Assembly (NCBI GenBank): GCA_020350845.1
Contig: CP070725.1
Coordinates: 388,216 to 419,664, forward strand
From: Candidatus Bipolaricaulota bacterium
Lineage (GTDB): Bacteria; Bipolaricaulota; Bipolaricaulia; UBA7950; UBA9294
Length of the DNA stretch: 31,449 nucleotides
Reading direction: 5' to 3'
The notes beneath the pieces are model-generated. The model was not told the origin of the DNA. It made no database searches and saw only the letters and a program-made list of their open reading frames with translations. Positions 15,801 to 21,783 of this stretch are shown in pieces (position 1 is the stretch's first letter; the number at the start of each line of letters is the position of its first letter). A program made the translations under genes and the position numbers.

Positions 15801-17798
15801 GAGATCGCGGAATGCCTTCCCGCTTCCCTCTCCTTCCTCGTCGAGGAGCGTCAGGTAGTAGTACGCGAAGACGGGATCCTGCGTCGGCAGGCTGAGCGGC
15901 TCCCCGCTCGACGGAGACAGGATGTTCCTCGGAGCCGCCATCAGCGAGCGCGCCTCTTCGATCGCCTCGGCCGAGAGCGGCAGGTGGACTGCCATCTGAT
16001 CCCCGTCGAAGTCTGCGTTGTACGGGGGACAGACGAGAGGATGGATGTGGATCGCCTCACCGTCCACGAGCACCGGCTCGAACGCCTGCATCGACAGCCG
16101 GTGAAGCGTCGGGGCACGGTTGAGAAGCACCGGATGCTTGCTGATCAGCTTCTCGAGGATGTCCCACACTTCGGGCATCTCGCCGCGCAGCGCCCGGTTC
16201 TTGATCTCGTCGAAGTCGGAGAACGTGGTCGTCTCCAGATAGTGGAGGATGAACGGCTTGAACAGCTCGAGCGCCATCTTCTTCGGGAGCCCGCACTGGT
16301 TCAGGCGAAGGCTCGGATCGACGACGATCACGGCGCGGCCCGAGTAGTCCACCCGACGTCCGAGGAGGTTCCTCCGCAGTCGTCCGTGCTTGCCGTGGAT
16401 TCGCTCCGACAGCGACTTCAGCGGCCGGTTGTCGCGGCCGCGGATCGGATTCTCCTTCTTCTCGTTGTGGATCAGCGCGTCGACCGCTTCCTGCAGCATT
16501 CGCCGCTCGTTGCGCAGGATGACCTCGGGCGCCCCCATGTCGATCAGCTTCTTGAGGCGGTTGTTGCGGTTGATGATGCGCCGGTAGAGGTCATTGAGGT
16601 CGGTCGTCGCGAACTTGCCGCCCTCGAGTTGGATCATCGGGCGGAGGGACGGTGGGAGGACGGGGATCACGTCGAGAACCATGTCCTGGGCGTTGTTCCC
16701 GGAGCTGCGCAGCTGGTCGACGACCTCCAGCCTACGGATCAGCCGCCGCTGGTTGCCCACGGCCGTCTCCCTGCGGAGGCTCTCCGTGAGCTCGTCGTGC
16801 ACGTCATCGAGATCGAGAGACTCGAGCAGTCCTTTCACCCCTGCCGCCCCGGTGAGCGCGACGAAGCCGTTGGGATAGACACGCTCGTAGGCCCTCTTTT
16901 CGAGGTAGTTGATGCGCTCTCCGAGCTTGAGCCCGGTCTCAGGATTGCGCACACGGGTGATGAGGAAGACGAGCGAGTCGAGGATTTCGCTATCGAGGAC
17001 TTCGCCGGAGACATCGGCCCCGTAGCGATCGACGAGCATCTCGAACGTCGTCTTGGCGCACACATCCTCCACGGGCCGTTCGGCGATCATCGCCTGGGCT
17101 TCGATCTTGTCGCCGTCCTCGACATTGAGCTCGACCTCGCCGGCGATCGGGTACTCCTGGGAGCCGACGACGACGGCACGAATCTTCTCCCCGCTCGTCA
17201 ATCGTCGATCCTCGATCGTGACACGGCCCCCTTCCTCGGCGATGACCGCGGGGGCATCGGCGACAAAGAACGCCGGTTCGACGGTGAAGTTGAAGCTTCC
17301 CGAGAGGATGTCGACCTCGGGGGCATACAGGGTCTCCCCCGGGCGAACCTCCTTGTTCTCGGATGACGTGACAACCCACAGCGATGCCTCGATGGGCTCG
17401 GTCTCGTAGTACGCGATCCGCTGCAACTCCTTCTTCTTCATCCCCAGCAGTCGGCTGAGAAGGCTCGAGACCCCCTTGAGGAACCAGAAGTGGATGACCG
17501 GGCTGGCGAGGGAGATGTGCGCCATGTTCACGCGACGGACAGAGGAGTCGGTGACCAGGACATGGCACTTCTCGCAGGTGATTCCCTCGTACTTCTTCCC
17601 CTTGTACTTGCCGCAGCCGCACTCGTAGTCGTTCTCGGGCCCGAAGATCTCCTCGGCGTACAGTCCGCCGCGCTCGGCACGATGGGTTCGGTAGTTGATC
17701 GTCTCCGACTCGGTGACCTCGCCGTGAGACCAACCGACCATGGTCGACGGCGAGGCAAGCTGAAGCTTCACCCGCTTGATGTCATCCCCAGAGATCAA
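12804..17798 (-). CDS. rpoC: DNA-directed RNA polymerase beta' subunit, with large sandwich-barrel insertions
   Basis: Catalytic-pocket subunit of RNA polymerase. Start placed at TTG 17798 (MISGDDIKRVKLQ), where GGGAGG lies 6 bases upstream; an ATG at 17831 would add 11 residues but has no Shine-Dalgarno sequence. 1664 residues versus 1407 in E. coli. N-terminal zinc site C60, C62, C75, C78; active-site NADFDGDQMAVH at 594-605; second zinc site C922, C1054, C1061, C1064; trigger loop LTMRTCHTGG at 1096-1105, where the usual phenylalanine after RT is cysteine. A clamp-region insertion sits at about residues 139-310, and a second at about 1139-1414 with four tandem repeats of a Y-x-[LI]-P-x-G-A...GD-x-LT pattern. 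The E. coli-type trigger-loop insertion (SI3) is absent. rpoB is not upstream; the preceding gene is an FmdB-type protein. Confidence 0.95.
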   Translation of the reverse strand: MISGDDIKRVKLQLASPSTMVGWSHGEVTESETINYRTHRAERGGLYAEEIFGPENDYECGCGKYKGKKYEGITCEKCHVLVTDSSVRRVNMAHISLASPVIHFWFLKGVSSLLSRLLGMKKKELQRIAYYETEPIEASLWVVTSSENKEVRPGETLYAPEVDILSGSFNFTVEPAFFVADAPAVIAEEGGRVTIEDRRLTSGEKIRAVVVGSQEYPIAGEVELNVEDGDKIEAQAMIAERPVEDVCAKTTFEMLVDRYGADVSGEVLDSEILDSLVFLITRVRNPETGLKLGERINYLEKRAYERVYPNGFVALTGAAGVKGLLESLDLDDVHDELTESLRRETAVGNQRRLIRRLEVVDQLRSSGNNAQDMVLDVIPVLPPSLRPMIQLEGGKFATTDLNDLYRRIINRNNRLKKLIDMGAPEVILRNERRMLQEAVDALIHNEKKENPIRGRDNRPLKSLSERIHGKHGRLRRNLLGRRVDYSGRAVIVVDPSLRLNQCGLPKKMALELFKPFILHYLETTTFSDFDEIKNRALRGEMPEVWDILEKLISKHPVLLNRAPTLHRLSMQAFEPVLVDGEAIHIHPLVCPPYNADFDGDQMAVHLPLSAEAIEEARSLMAAPRNILSPSSGEPLSLPTQDPVFAYYYLTLLDEEGEGSGKAFRDLDEARRAHEEGFLALHSPVRIRIDGDVVETTLGRAELNAVVPAEIRDYDTVMDRRAIRRLVMECYHRFGWERASALLDSLKDLGFRYATRAGLTISLPDCLIPEEKEEIIRESYSAVRRINRMHEMGLATDEERRLAVIRIWRRTVDQMEDATMDNLRAHKFNPVYGMVTSGARGGPDQVKQLCGMRGPMAGQSGEIIEMPVISNFREGLDMMEYFISTHGGRKGAADTALKTADSGYLTRRLVDAASDTIVKEVDCGTMQGVSIDPLRYGKLDVMESIEERIYGRVLSQAVVDPDSGDVVAESGTWVSKELADRLAAMEATIPLKRRNVAQVLAGTKSVGDVVDPSSGHVIVQQDEVLTSRLVDALRKAKVAEISVRPQIMLRSPMVCESINGVCQLCYGFDMSNHQAVELGTAVGVIAAQSVGEPGTQLTMRTCHTGGVAGEDITQGLPRAEELFEARKTIKSAEAGMSPLDGHVEQVSPLGDTGRDLVEILGEVRQVSIPTALCRAKKGEDMSGDDLLEVRSPCAGELYLLEGDGKRELVIIDTAAGDRSYPLPPGAVPVVRNGQRVAEGDALTERFHLEPRIADRAGKIVVPEGKDRGFVLVGTDSEEREYEIPYGARMMVEHGAKVSVGDQLTSRSKPTFLAAEGEGKVLKLADRVLVYNPEGRLLRFPLTSDLLCDKGHGERVRENERLVHLELPPGDLFHVEKVKEEDDVTLVDLRPRCSVEIDQMATVRAGDKVKEGDLLTKGVVAPHALLETAGVRKTREYLLTEIHKVYKAQGVDINDKHLEVIIRQILNNVRIVDRGDSHFLIGDLVMLEEFQEAVRSLSQWNQEAEQGRRAAIGEVIAEDVVAEGELIAPSGERLTDEIITSATRVGVSSVWIRQTEGQVEIQLQDKRLPVGERELLRISKAALQTKGWLSAASFQRTTKVLAEAALRGEVDELEGLKPNIIVGKRIPAGTGFPSRPVVGEEADEEIDDEGAEADSEAQLTGSTTDL
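13557..14144 (-). repeat. Tandem sandwich-barrel-type repeats encoded within rpoC
   Basis: Four diverged protein repeats spaced about 54-61 residues lie between the trigger loop and the C-terminal clamp of RpoC, at about residues 1219-1242, 1280-1303, 1338-1361 and 1393-1414. The clearest two read YPLPPGAVPVVRNG...GDALT and YEIPYGARMMVEHG...GDQLT; the last (RAGDKVKEGDLLTKG) corresponds to the single jaw module of E. coli beta'. This looks like expansion of one sandwich-barrel hybrid motif into an array. Confidence 0.6.
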
Positions 17799-17861
17799 TG
17801 ACTTCCTCCCTTGCGCGCTTGCGCCGCGCATTCCGTCAAGAAGCGACGATTCGTGCCGTAC

Positions 17862-17876
17862 CGGGCGGGACGCCCG
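17862..17876 (-). other. Small GC hairpin between the FmdB-type gene and rpoC
   Basis: A perfect 6-bp inverted repeat with a 3-base loop (CGGGCG-TCC-CGCCCG on the minus strand) lies in the 91-base gap upstream of rpoC. No T-run follows, so it is not a normal intrinsic terminator. It could be a processing or attenuation element, or simply a feature of GC-rich spacer. Confidence 0.35.
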
Positions 17877-17889
17877 TCGACGAACGCTC

Positions 17890-18243
17890 TCACTCTTTCG
17901 TGGATGATGGGGTTGCCTTGTTCGTCTTCTTCTTGCGCGAAGCGGCCTTCGCGCCGTCTGCCGCCGATCCGCCGGCGTCCGAGGACGCGTCCGTCACGCC
18001 TGCGGCGTCGTCCTGATCCTTGCTCCTCGTGGCCGAGATCTCCTTCTCTGCCTTTCCTCGCTTGCCACGGTAGTCGGTCGAGTAGTAGCCGCTTCCCTTG
18101 TAGATCACGCCGACGCGCGGCAGAAGCCGCTCGGTCTCCTGCGCCCCACACTCCGGGCAGGCGGTCGGCGGCTCGCTCCCGTTACGCTGAAGGACCTTGA
18201 ACGTCGTTTGGCACTTCAGGCACTGGTAACGGTAAATGGGCAT
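17890..18243 (-). CDS. FmdB-family zinc ribbon protein
   Basis: Small putative regulatory protein of the FmdB/CxxC_CxxC_SSSS family. 117 residues from ATG 18243; a GTG two codons upstream is possible but its Shine-Dalgarno spacing is worse. The N-terminus MPIYRYQCLKC gives the first cysteine pair (C8, C11) and CPEC the second (C29, C32), with the usual YKGSGYYSTDYR segment after the ribbon. The last third is a low-complexity Lys/Ser/Ala/Asp tail, common in this family. It is the first gene after a promoter at 18366-18393 and is followed after 91 bases by rpoC, the position where rpoB would be expected. Its biochemical role is unknown. Confidence 0.85.
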   Translation of the reverse strand: MPIYRYQCLKCQTTFKVLQRNGSEPPTACPECGAQETERLLPRVGVIYKGSGYYSTDYRGKRGKAEKEISATRSKDQDDAAGVTDASSDAGGSAADGAKAASRKKKTNKATPSSTKE

Positions 18244-18359
18244 AGGCACCCCTGCCTCACATTGGGGGCTTCACAGTTCCTTCGTCTTCTCGCCCAAGAC
18301 CGTAGCTCAGGCCGTTTCTTCCGATCATCGGACAGCCGCCACAGGGACGACCGTCACCG
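18244..18359 (-). other. Long 5' leader of the FmdB-type gene/rpoC transcript
   Basis: About 116 bases separate the predicted transcription start (near 18359) and the ATG at 18243, much longer than other leaders here. It contains a short stem (TCCGA-TGA-TCGGA) and a possible long-range TTGGGC/GCCC pairing before the ribosome-binding region. A 10-bp palindrome TCACCGGTGA (18354-18363) overlaps the predicted start. I do not recognise a known riboswitch or ribosomal-protein leader. Confidence 0.35.
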
Positions 18360-18365
18360 GTGAGA

Positions 18366-18393
18366 AGTATACCTCCTGATCCCCGCTCATCAA
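18366..18393 (-). promoter_or_regulatory. Promoter upstream of the FmdB-type gene and rpoC
   Basis: Minus-strand -35 TTGATG (18388-18393), 16-base spacer, -10 TATACT (18366-18371). It lies just after the stop of the ThiI-like gene and is the only convincing promoter found before rpoC. Confidence 0.65.
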
Positions 18394-18408
18394 GCCGTCG
18401 ACGTCCCG

Positions 18409-19452
18409 TCAAACGAGTGACGTGAACGTCTCCGATGCGAAGCAGTAGCGCGCGATCTCCTCGACCGCAGTGAACGGGCCGACGGAGAGCTGCGACGTTT
18501 CGTCGTGGTTCTCGAAGCGATAGCACACGAGGACGCTCGCATGGTCCGACGCCTCGCTGTGGGTCGCGGTCACACGGCAGGCGAACTCGATGATCTCCTC
18601 GACCTCGGCGGGGTCCTTCGAGCTCCAATCGGTCCGCACAAGACACATCGGGCCGCGGTGCGTCGGAAGGTACACGCGCAGGTCCTGCGGGAGAAGGAGA
18701 TTCTGCAGCGCCCGCTTCTCCTCCTCGTCCGTCGCGAGCACGAACTTCACGTCCGGATCCTGCTTGTAGTACAGGCGAAAGTCGAGTAGCCGGAGGGCAT
18801 TCAACGTGAATCGCTCCTCACGAAGGAGGTTCTCGAGGCGGGTTCCGTAGCCCGGCGCCGTCAGCCGGCAGCGCTTGTAGCAGTCCATGGCGCCGTCGGC
18901 AGCGATCCCCAGGGAGCTCGCAAGATCCATCAACCCGTCCTGGTCATCGGCGACCAGGCCGGCGAGTGCCTTGCGCGGGATCGCCCCTGAGCTCTCCACC
19001 GGCGTGGGAGGAAGGAGGCGCGCAGACAACGGCCGCAGGACCTGGCCCGTCGCCCCCGCGTTGCGCATGACGCGCACGAGATCGTCCTCCTCGAGGCCGT
19101 TTCGCCCAACGATCTCCCCGGTCACGATGAAGTCGGCACCGATCCGCTCCATGTAGCGCAAGGCATGGGCGAGAAACAGCGTGCGGCAACTGAGGCAGCT
19201 TCTTCGCAGCGAGAAGCGCCTGCGGACGGGGATGTTCGCCAGCCGGCGGAACTCCTTCTTCAGCGACTGGGTGCGGAACGGCGACGCCGGCCACTCGAGC
19301 TTCGCACAGTCGCGGATGCACTCCGCCTCCGCAAAGAACGGCGAGCGGAAGTAGAGAAGGTGCATCCCCTCGACGTTCGGCATGCGATCGATGAGTGCCG
19401 TGGCGACGCGACTCGCAAGACTTCCCGAATGAAGTGCCAGCACCCTGACCAC
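18409..19452 (-). CDS. Divergent ThiI-like PP-loop protein (predicted tRNA-thiolation family, degenerate motifs)
   Basis: 347 residues from GTG 19452; a second GTG three codons in is an alternative. The layout matches the ThiI-type adenine-nucleotide hydrolase family with a DUF814-like C-terminal domain: an N-terminal nucleotide-binding strand-loop, a CxxC (C86, C89), then ADFIVTGEIVGR, VLRPLSARLLPPT, a CYKRC motif (C191, C195) and a C-terminal domain with FVLATDEEEKRALQNLL and LPTHRGPMCLV. Key catalytic features are altered: the PP-loop reads SGSLAS where the family has SGGLDS, and the conserved stretch after TGEVLGQ is replaced by RNGLEEDD. So it may be a non-catalytic or repurposed relative. 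It follows hpf by 24 bases and probably shares its promoter. Confidence 0.6.
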   Translation of the reverse strand: MVRVLALHSGSLASRVATALIDRMPNVEGMHLLYFRSPFFAEAECIRDCAKLEWPASPFRTQSLKKEFRRLANIPVRRRFSLRRSCLSCRTLFLAHALRYMERIGADFIVTGEIVGRNGLEEDDLVRVMRNAGATGQVLRPLSARLLPPTPVESSGAIPRKALAGLVADDQDGLMDLASSLGIAADGAMDCYKRCRLTAPGYGTRLENLLREERFTLNALRLLDFRLYYKQDPDVKFVLATDEEEKRALQNLLLPQDLRVYLPTHRGPMCLVRTDWSSKDPAEVEEIIEFACRVTATHSEASDHASVLVCYRFENHDETSQLSVGPFTAVEEIARYCFASETFTSLV

Positions 19453-19476
19453 AGCTCTTCTCGCCTCGCTTCTCCG

Positions 19477-20004
19477 CTAGCGCCGCGGCTCGATCAGCCC
19501 GTAGTTACCGTCCCTCCTGTGATAGATGATGCTCACCTCGTCGGTCTCCGCGTTGATGAACACGAGGAATCCCTTGTCGACCGCTTCCAGCTGGAGCGAC
19601 GCCTCCTCGGGGAGCATCGGCTTGTGGAAGAACGTGTCGGTGCGCACGATCCTCTTCTCGCCGGCCCCGTCACCTGCCTCCTCACCCTCGCCAGATCCTC
19701 CCTCACGCCGCTCCCGGGTGTCGGTGAGTTGGTCCTTGTACTTGACGAGCTGACGTCGAAGCTTGTCGATCGCACGATCGATCGACGCGTACATGTCTGT
19801 CGAATCCTCGTGGGCGTGAAGTACCTTGCGGTTCGTGAGATGCGCGTGGAACTCCGCGATCTGGCGCTCCTTCTCCACCGAGAGCACGACATCGACGGAG
19901 ATGATGCGGTCGAAGTAGCGGCTCAGGGCCTCGGTCTTGCTGATGACATGGTTGCGGACCGCGTCGCTCGGAGACGCGTGGCGCTCCACGATCTTGACCT
20001 TCAT
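19477..20004 (-). CDS. hpf: Ribosome hibernation promoting factor, long form
   Basis: Binds 70S ribosomes in stationary phase or stress and promotes 100S dimer formation. Start at ATG 20004 (MKVKIVERHASP) with GGAAGGA upstream; 175 residues. The N-terminal S30AE domain has the beta-alpha-beta pattern (DRIISVDVVLSVEKERQIAEFHAHL, then ASIDRAIDKLRRQLVKYKDQL). After a Gly/Glu-rich linker, the C-terminal dimerisation domain RIVRTDTFFHKPMLPEEASLQLEAV...VFINAETDEVSIIYHRRDGNYGLIEP marks the long form. It has its own strong promoter and is followed by the ThiI-like gene. Confidence 0.95.
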   Translation of the reverse strand: MKVKIVERHASPSDAVRNHVISKTEALSRYFDRIISVDVVLSVEKERQIAEFHAHLTNRKVLHAHEDSTDMYASIDRAIDKLRRQLVKYKDQLTDTRERREGGSGEGEEAGDGAGEKRIVRTDTFFHKPMLPEEASLQLEAVDKGFLVFINAETDEVSIIYHRRDGNYGLIEPRR

Positions 20005-20039
20005 CAACAGTCCTTCCCCAAGCCGCAGCTGCCCGATGG

Positions 20040-20068
20040 ATTGTAATCCCACACGGAAGATTCGTCAA
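20040..20068 (-). promoter_or_regulatory. Promoter of hpf
   Basis: Minus-strand -35 TTGACG (20063-20068), 17-base spacer, -10 TACAAT (20040-20045). Predicted start near 20033 leaves a leader of about 29 bases with a good Shine-Dalgarno sequence (GGAAGGA). Confidence 0.8.
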
Positions 20069-20118
20069 TGAGCATCTCCTCGAAGCGCAACGAGATGGGG
20101 CTCTGATCCGCGCACCGC

Positions 20119-21624
20119 CTAGGTGCTGGCGGCTTCTAGGAGGCGGTCGCGAAGCTGCGACGTGATGAGATGGAGCTCCGTCCCGCCGATGTCCGGCTCA
20201 AAGATCTCGAACTCACGCATCGCGAACGCCTTAAGCGTGCTGCGGTAGTGGGGCTTCCCGCCACGGCGCTCGGTCGAGATCATCCCCATCTCGAGGAACT
20301 CCCGGGGTGGATCGTTTTCCAGAACGCCCGGAGGGCAGTGCGTCCACGCCGCGATCTGCTCGACGGAGTAGGTGGACGGCGCGTGGGCCACGAGGAAGGC
20401 AAGGAGCCGTCGATGGAGAAGGGCGCCCCGGCTCACGCGGCCGACGAGCCGTTCGATGTGCCGGTGGACCGCGGGAGGAAGGATCCGTTCCCGCTGCCCT
20501 CCGACGTCGATCACCGGTGGCTCGAGGATCGCTGCCGACGGGGCTTCGACCGGCGCCGCTGCCCACTGCGAGCCCCCGGCCGTGTCCGCTCGCTCCTCGC
20601 GCGCCGCGACGGGCGCAAGTGCCTCCTCACGCGCGGTCCGTGGAACCTCGACGCGGATGTAGCCCAGGGTGCGCGCAACATCCTCGAGTTCGGTGATCTG
20701 CCGCTGCCGCTCGGAGAGCACCTCCTCGAGCTCGTGGACGCGCTGCTCGAGGAGCTGCACCTTCGAGCGTCGGCCACGCTTTCCCTTCGATCGCTCGATC
20801 GCTTCGATGATCGCCTGGCTCACCTGTCGCAGGGCCGGCGTGACCACGGTCTCCAGCGTCGGCGTGAACCCCGCGTGGAACGTCTCCCGTTCGCGCACGT
20901 GGAGAGGAACGATCGTCTCGTGATCCACGAAGATGCAGTCCCCGGTCTCGAGCGCGGAGACGATCTCCTTGACCTCCGCCTTCTTCCACGGAAGGAGCTC
21001 GCCGTAGACGCGCATGTCCGCCTCGTGCACCACGCGATGGAGGAAGAGGAGTCCGGCCTGGCTGAGGACGTCTTTGTCCACCTTGGCACTGCGCTGGGAA
21101 ACGATGATTGCCCCCAAACCGCGCTTTCTCCCGCGCAGGGCGATGCGTGAGACGAGATCCTTGAGCTCGGAGCGCACCCCTTGGGGGATGAACTCGTGTG
21201 CCTCCTCGATGCCGATGATGTACGGACGGCGAAGCGAGCCGGCCAGTCTCCACAGCGCTCCGAGGTACTCCTGGAGAAGCTCGCTGCGCTCCTCGGCAAG
21301 ATGCCCGCTGAGGTCGAGAACGACGGGGATGTTGCGCTCCATGCTGATGCGTGCGACTTCCTCGGCGCTGCCGGCATCGATCTCGATTTCGACACCGTCC
21401 CCGGTCCCCACCACGAGGACCTCGAACCGCTCCTTGAGGCCGAAGTACTCGCCGTCGATATCGACGATCGACAACGGGTAGCTGTGCTTCAGCAGCTCCT
21501 CGAAGAGGACCCCGGCAGTGTTCGACTTGCCCGAACCCCGGATGCCGAGAATGGCGACGCACTGCCCGATAATCGCCTCGAGATCGAGGTCGAGATCGGG
21601 ACTCACCATGAGCGGAGCCGTCAT
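20119..21624 (-). CDS. HerA-like ATPase (DUF87) with coiled coil and C-terminal winged helix
   Basis: Hexameric HerA/FtsK-superfamily ATPases translocate DNA or act in repair. Start taken at ATG 21624, giving 501 residues; an upstream ATG at 21672 lies in a palindrome-rich spacer. Walker A GIRGSGKS at 27-34, a DIDGEY strand, Walker B YIIGIEEAHE at 135-144, and sensor-type SQRSAKVDKDVLSQ at 176-189 are intact, as is GRKRGLGAIIVSQ. From about 288-319 there is a predicted coiled coil (VQLLEQRVHELEEVLSERQ), then an Ala/Pro-rich linker, then a winged-helix-like domain at about 400-474. No NurA nuclease gene, the usual partner, is adjacent; neighbours are cca and hpf. The precise role is unknown. 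Confidence 0.85.
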   Translation of the reverse strand: MTAPLMVSPDLDLDLEAIIGQCVAILGIRGSGKSNTAGVLFEELLKHSYPLSIVDIDGEYFGLKERFEVLVVGTGDGVEIEIDAGSAEEVARISMERNIPVVLDLSGHLAEERSELLQEYLGALWRLAGSLRRPYIIGIEEAHEFIPQGVRSELKDLVSRIALRGRKRGLGAIIVSQRSAKVDKDVLSQAGLLFLHRVVHEADMRVYGELLPWKKAEVKEIVSALETGDCIFVDHETIVPLHVRERETFHAGFTPTLETVVTPALRQVSQAIIEAIERSKGKRGRRSKVQLLEQRVHELEEVLSERQRQITELEDVARTLGYIRVEVPRTAREEALAPVAAREERADTAGGSQWAAAPVEAPSAAILEPPVIDVGGQRERILPPAVHRHIERLVGRVSRGALLHRRLLAFLVAHAPSTYSVEQIAAWTHCPPGVLENDPPREFLEMGMISTERRGGKPHYRSTLKAFAMREFEIFEPDIGGTELHLITSQLRDRLLEAAST

Positions 21625-21641
21625 CTCACACCACCCGTCCC

Positions 21642-21655
21642 TCGCACGCGTGCGA
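21642..21655. promoter_or_regulatory. 14-bp perfect palindrome upstream of the HerA-like gene
   Basis: TCGCACGCGTGCGA is identical on both strands and ends 17 bases before the ATG at 21624. It lies in the 159-base gap between the cca stop and the HerA-like start. It could be an operator or an mRNA hairpin over the ribosome-binding region; no promoter boxes were convincing in this gap. Confidence 0.45.
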
Positions 21656-21685
21656 CCTTGTCGCCATCGCATCGCAGGCCTCGTG

Positions 21686-21708
21686 CTCCCTCCCGTGACG
21701 GAAGGAAG
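21686..21708 (-). other. Strong hairpin in the cca/HerA-like gap
   Basis: On the minus strand CTTCCTTCCG-TCA-CGGGAGGGAG can form a continuous 10-bp stem (two G-U pairs) with a 3-base loop, 75 bases downstream of the cca stop. No T-tract follows. It may be a factor-dependent terminator region, an mRNA-stabilising end or part of the next gene's leader. Confidence 0.45.
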
Positions 21709-21783
21709 ACGCGTGGATCGTCTCCCGAAGCTTGGCCGAGGAGGACGGGCGAAGGTAGGGCGATTGTCCCGCGCGCGAGGGGA

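Noticed and set aside
13143..17366. Two long open frames on the plus strand opposite rpoC (716 and 680 codons)
   Set aside because: They run antisense to a clear rpoC, have no family similarity and arise because GC-rich codon bias keeps opposite frames open.
17799..17831. ATG 17831 as the start of rpoC
   Set aside because: It has no Shine-Dalgarno sequence and adds 11 residues outside the conserved N-terminus; TTG 17798 has GGGAGG at the right spacing.
18244..18359. Known riboswitch (fluoride, c-di-GMP, TPP) or SRP-type RNA in the leader before the FmdB-type gene
   Set aside because: None of the conserved core sequences I know are present; only weak local stems are seen.
21686..21708. Intrinsic terminator after cca
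   Set aside because: The stem is strong but no T-tract follows, so it is listed only as a hairpin.
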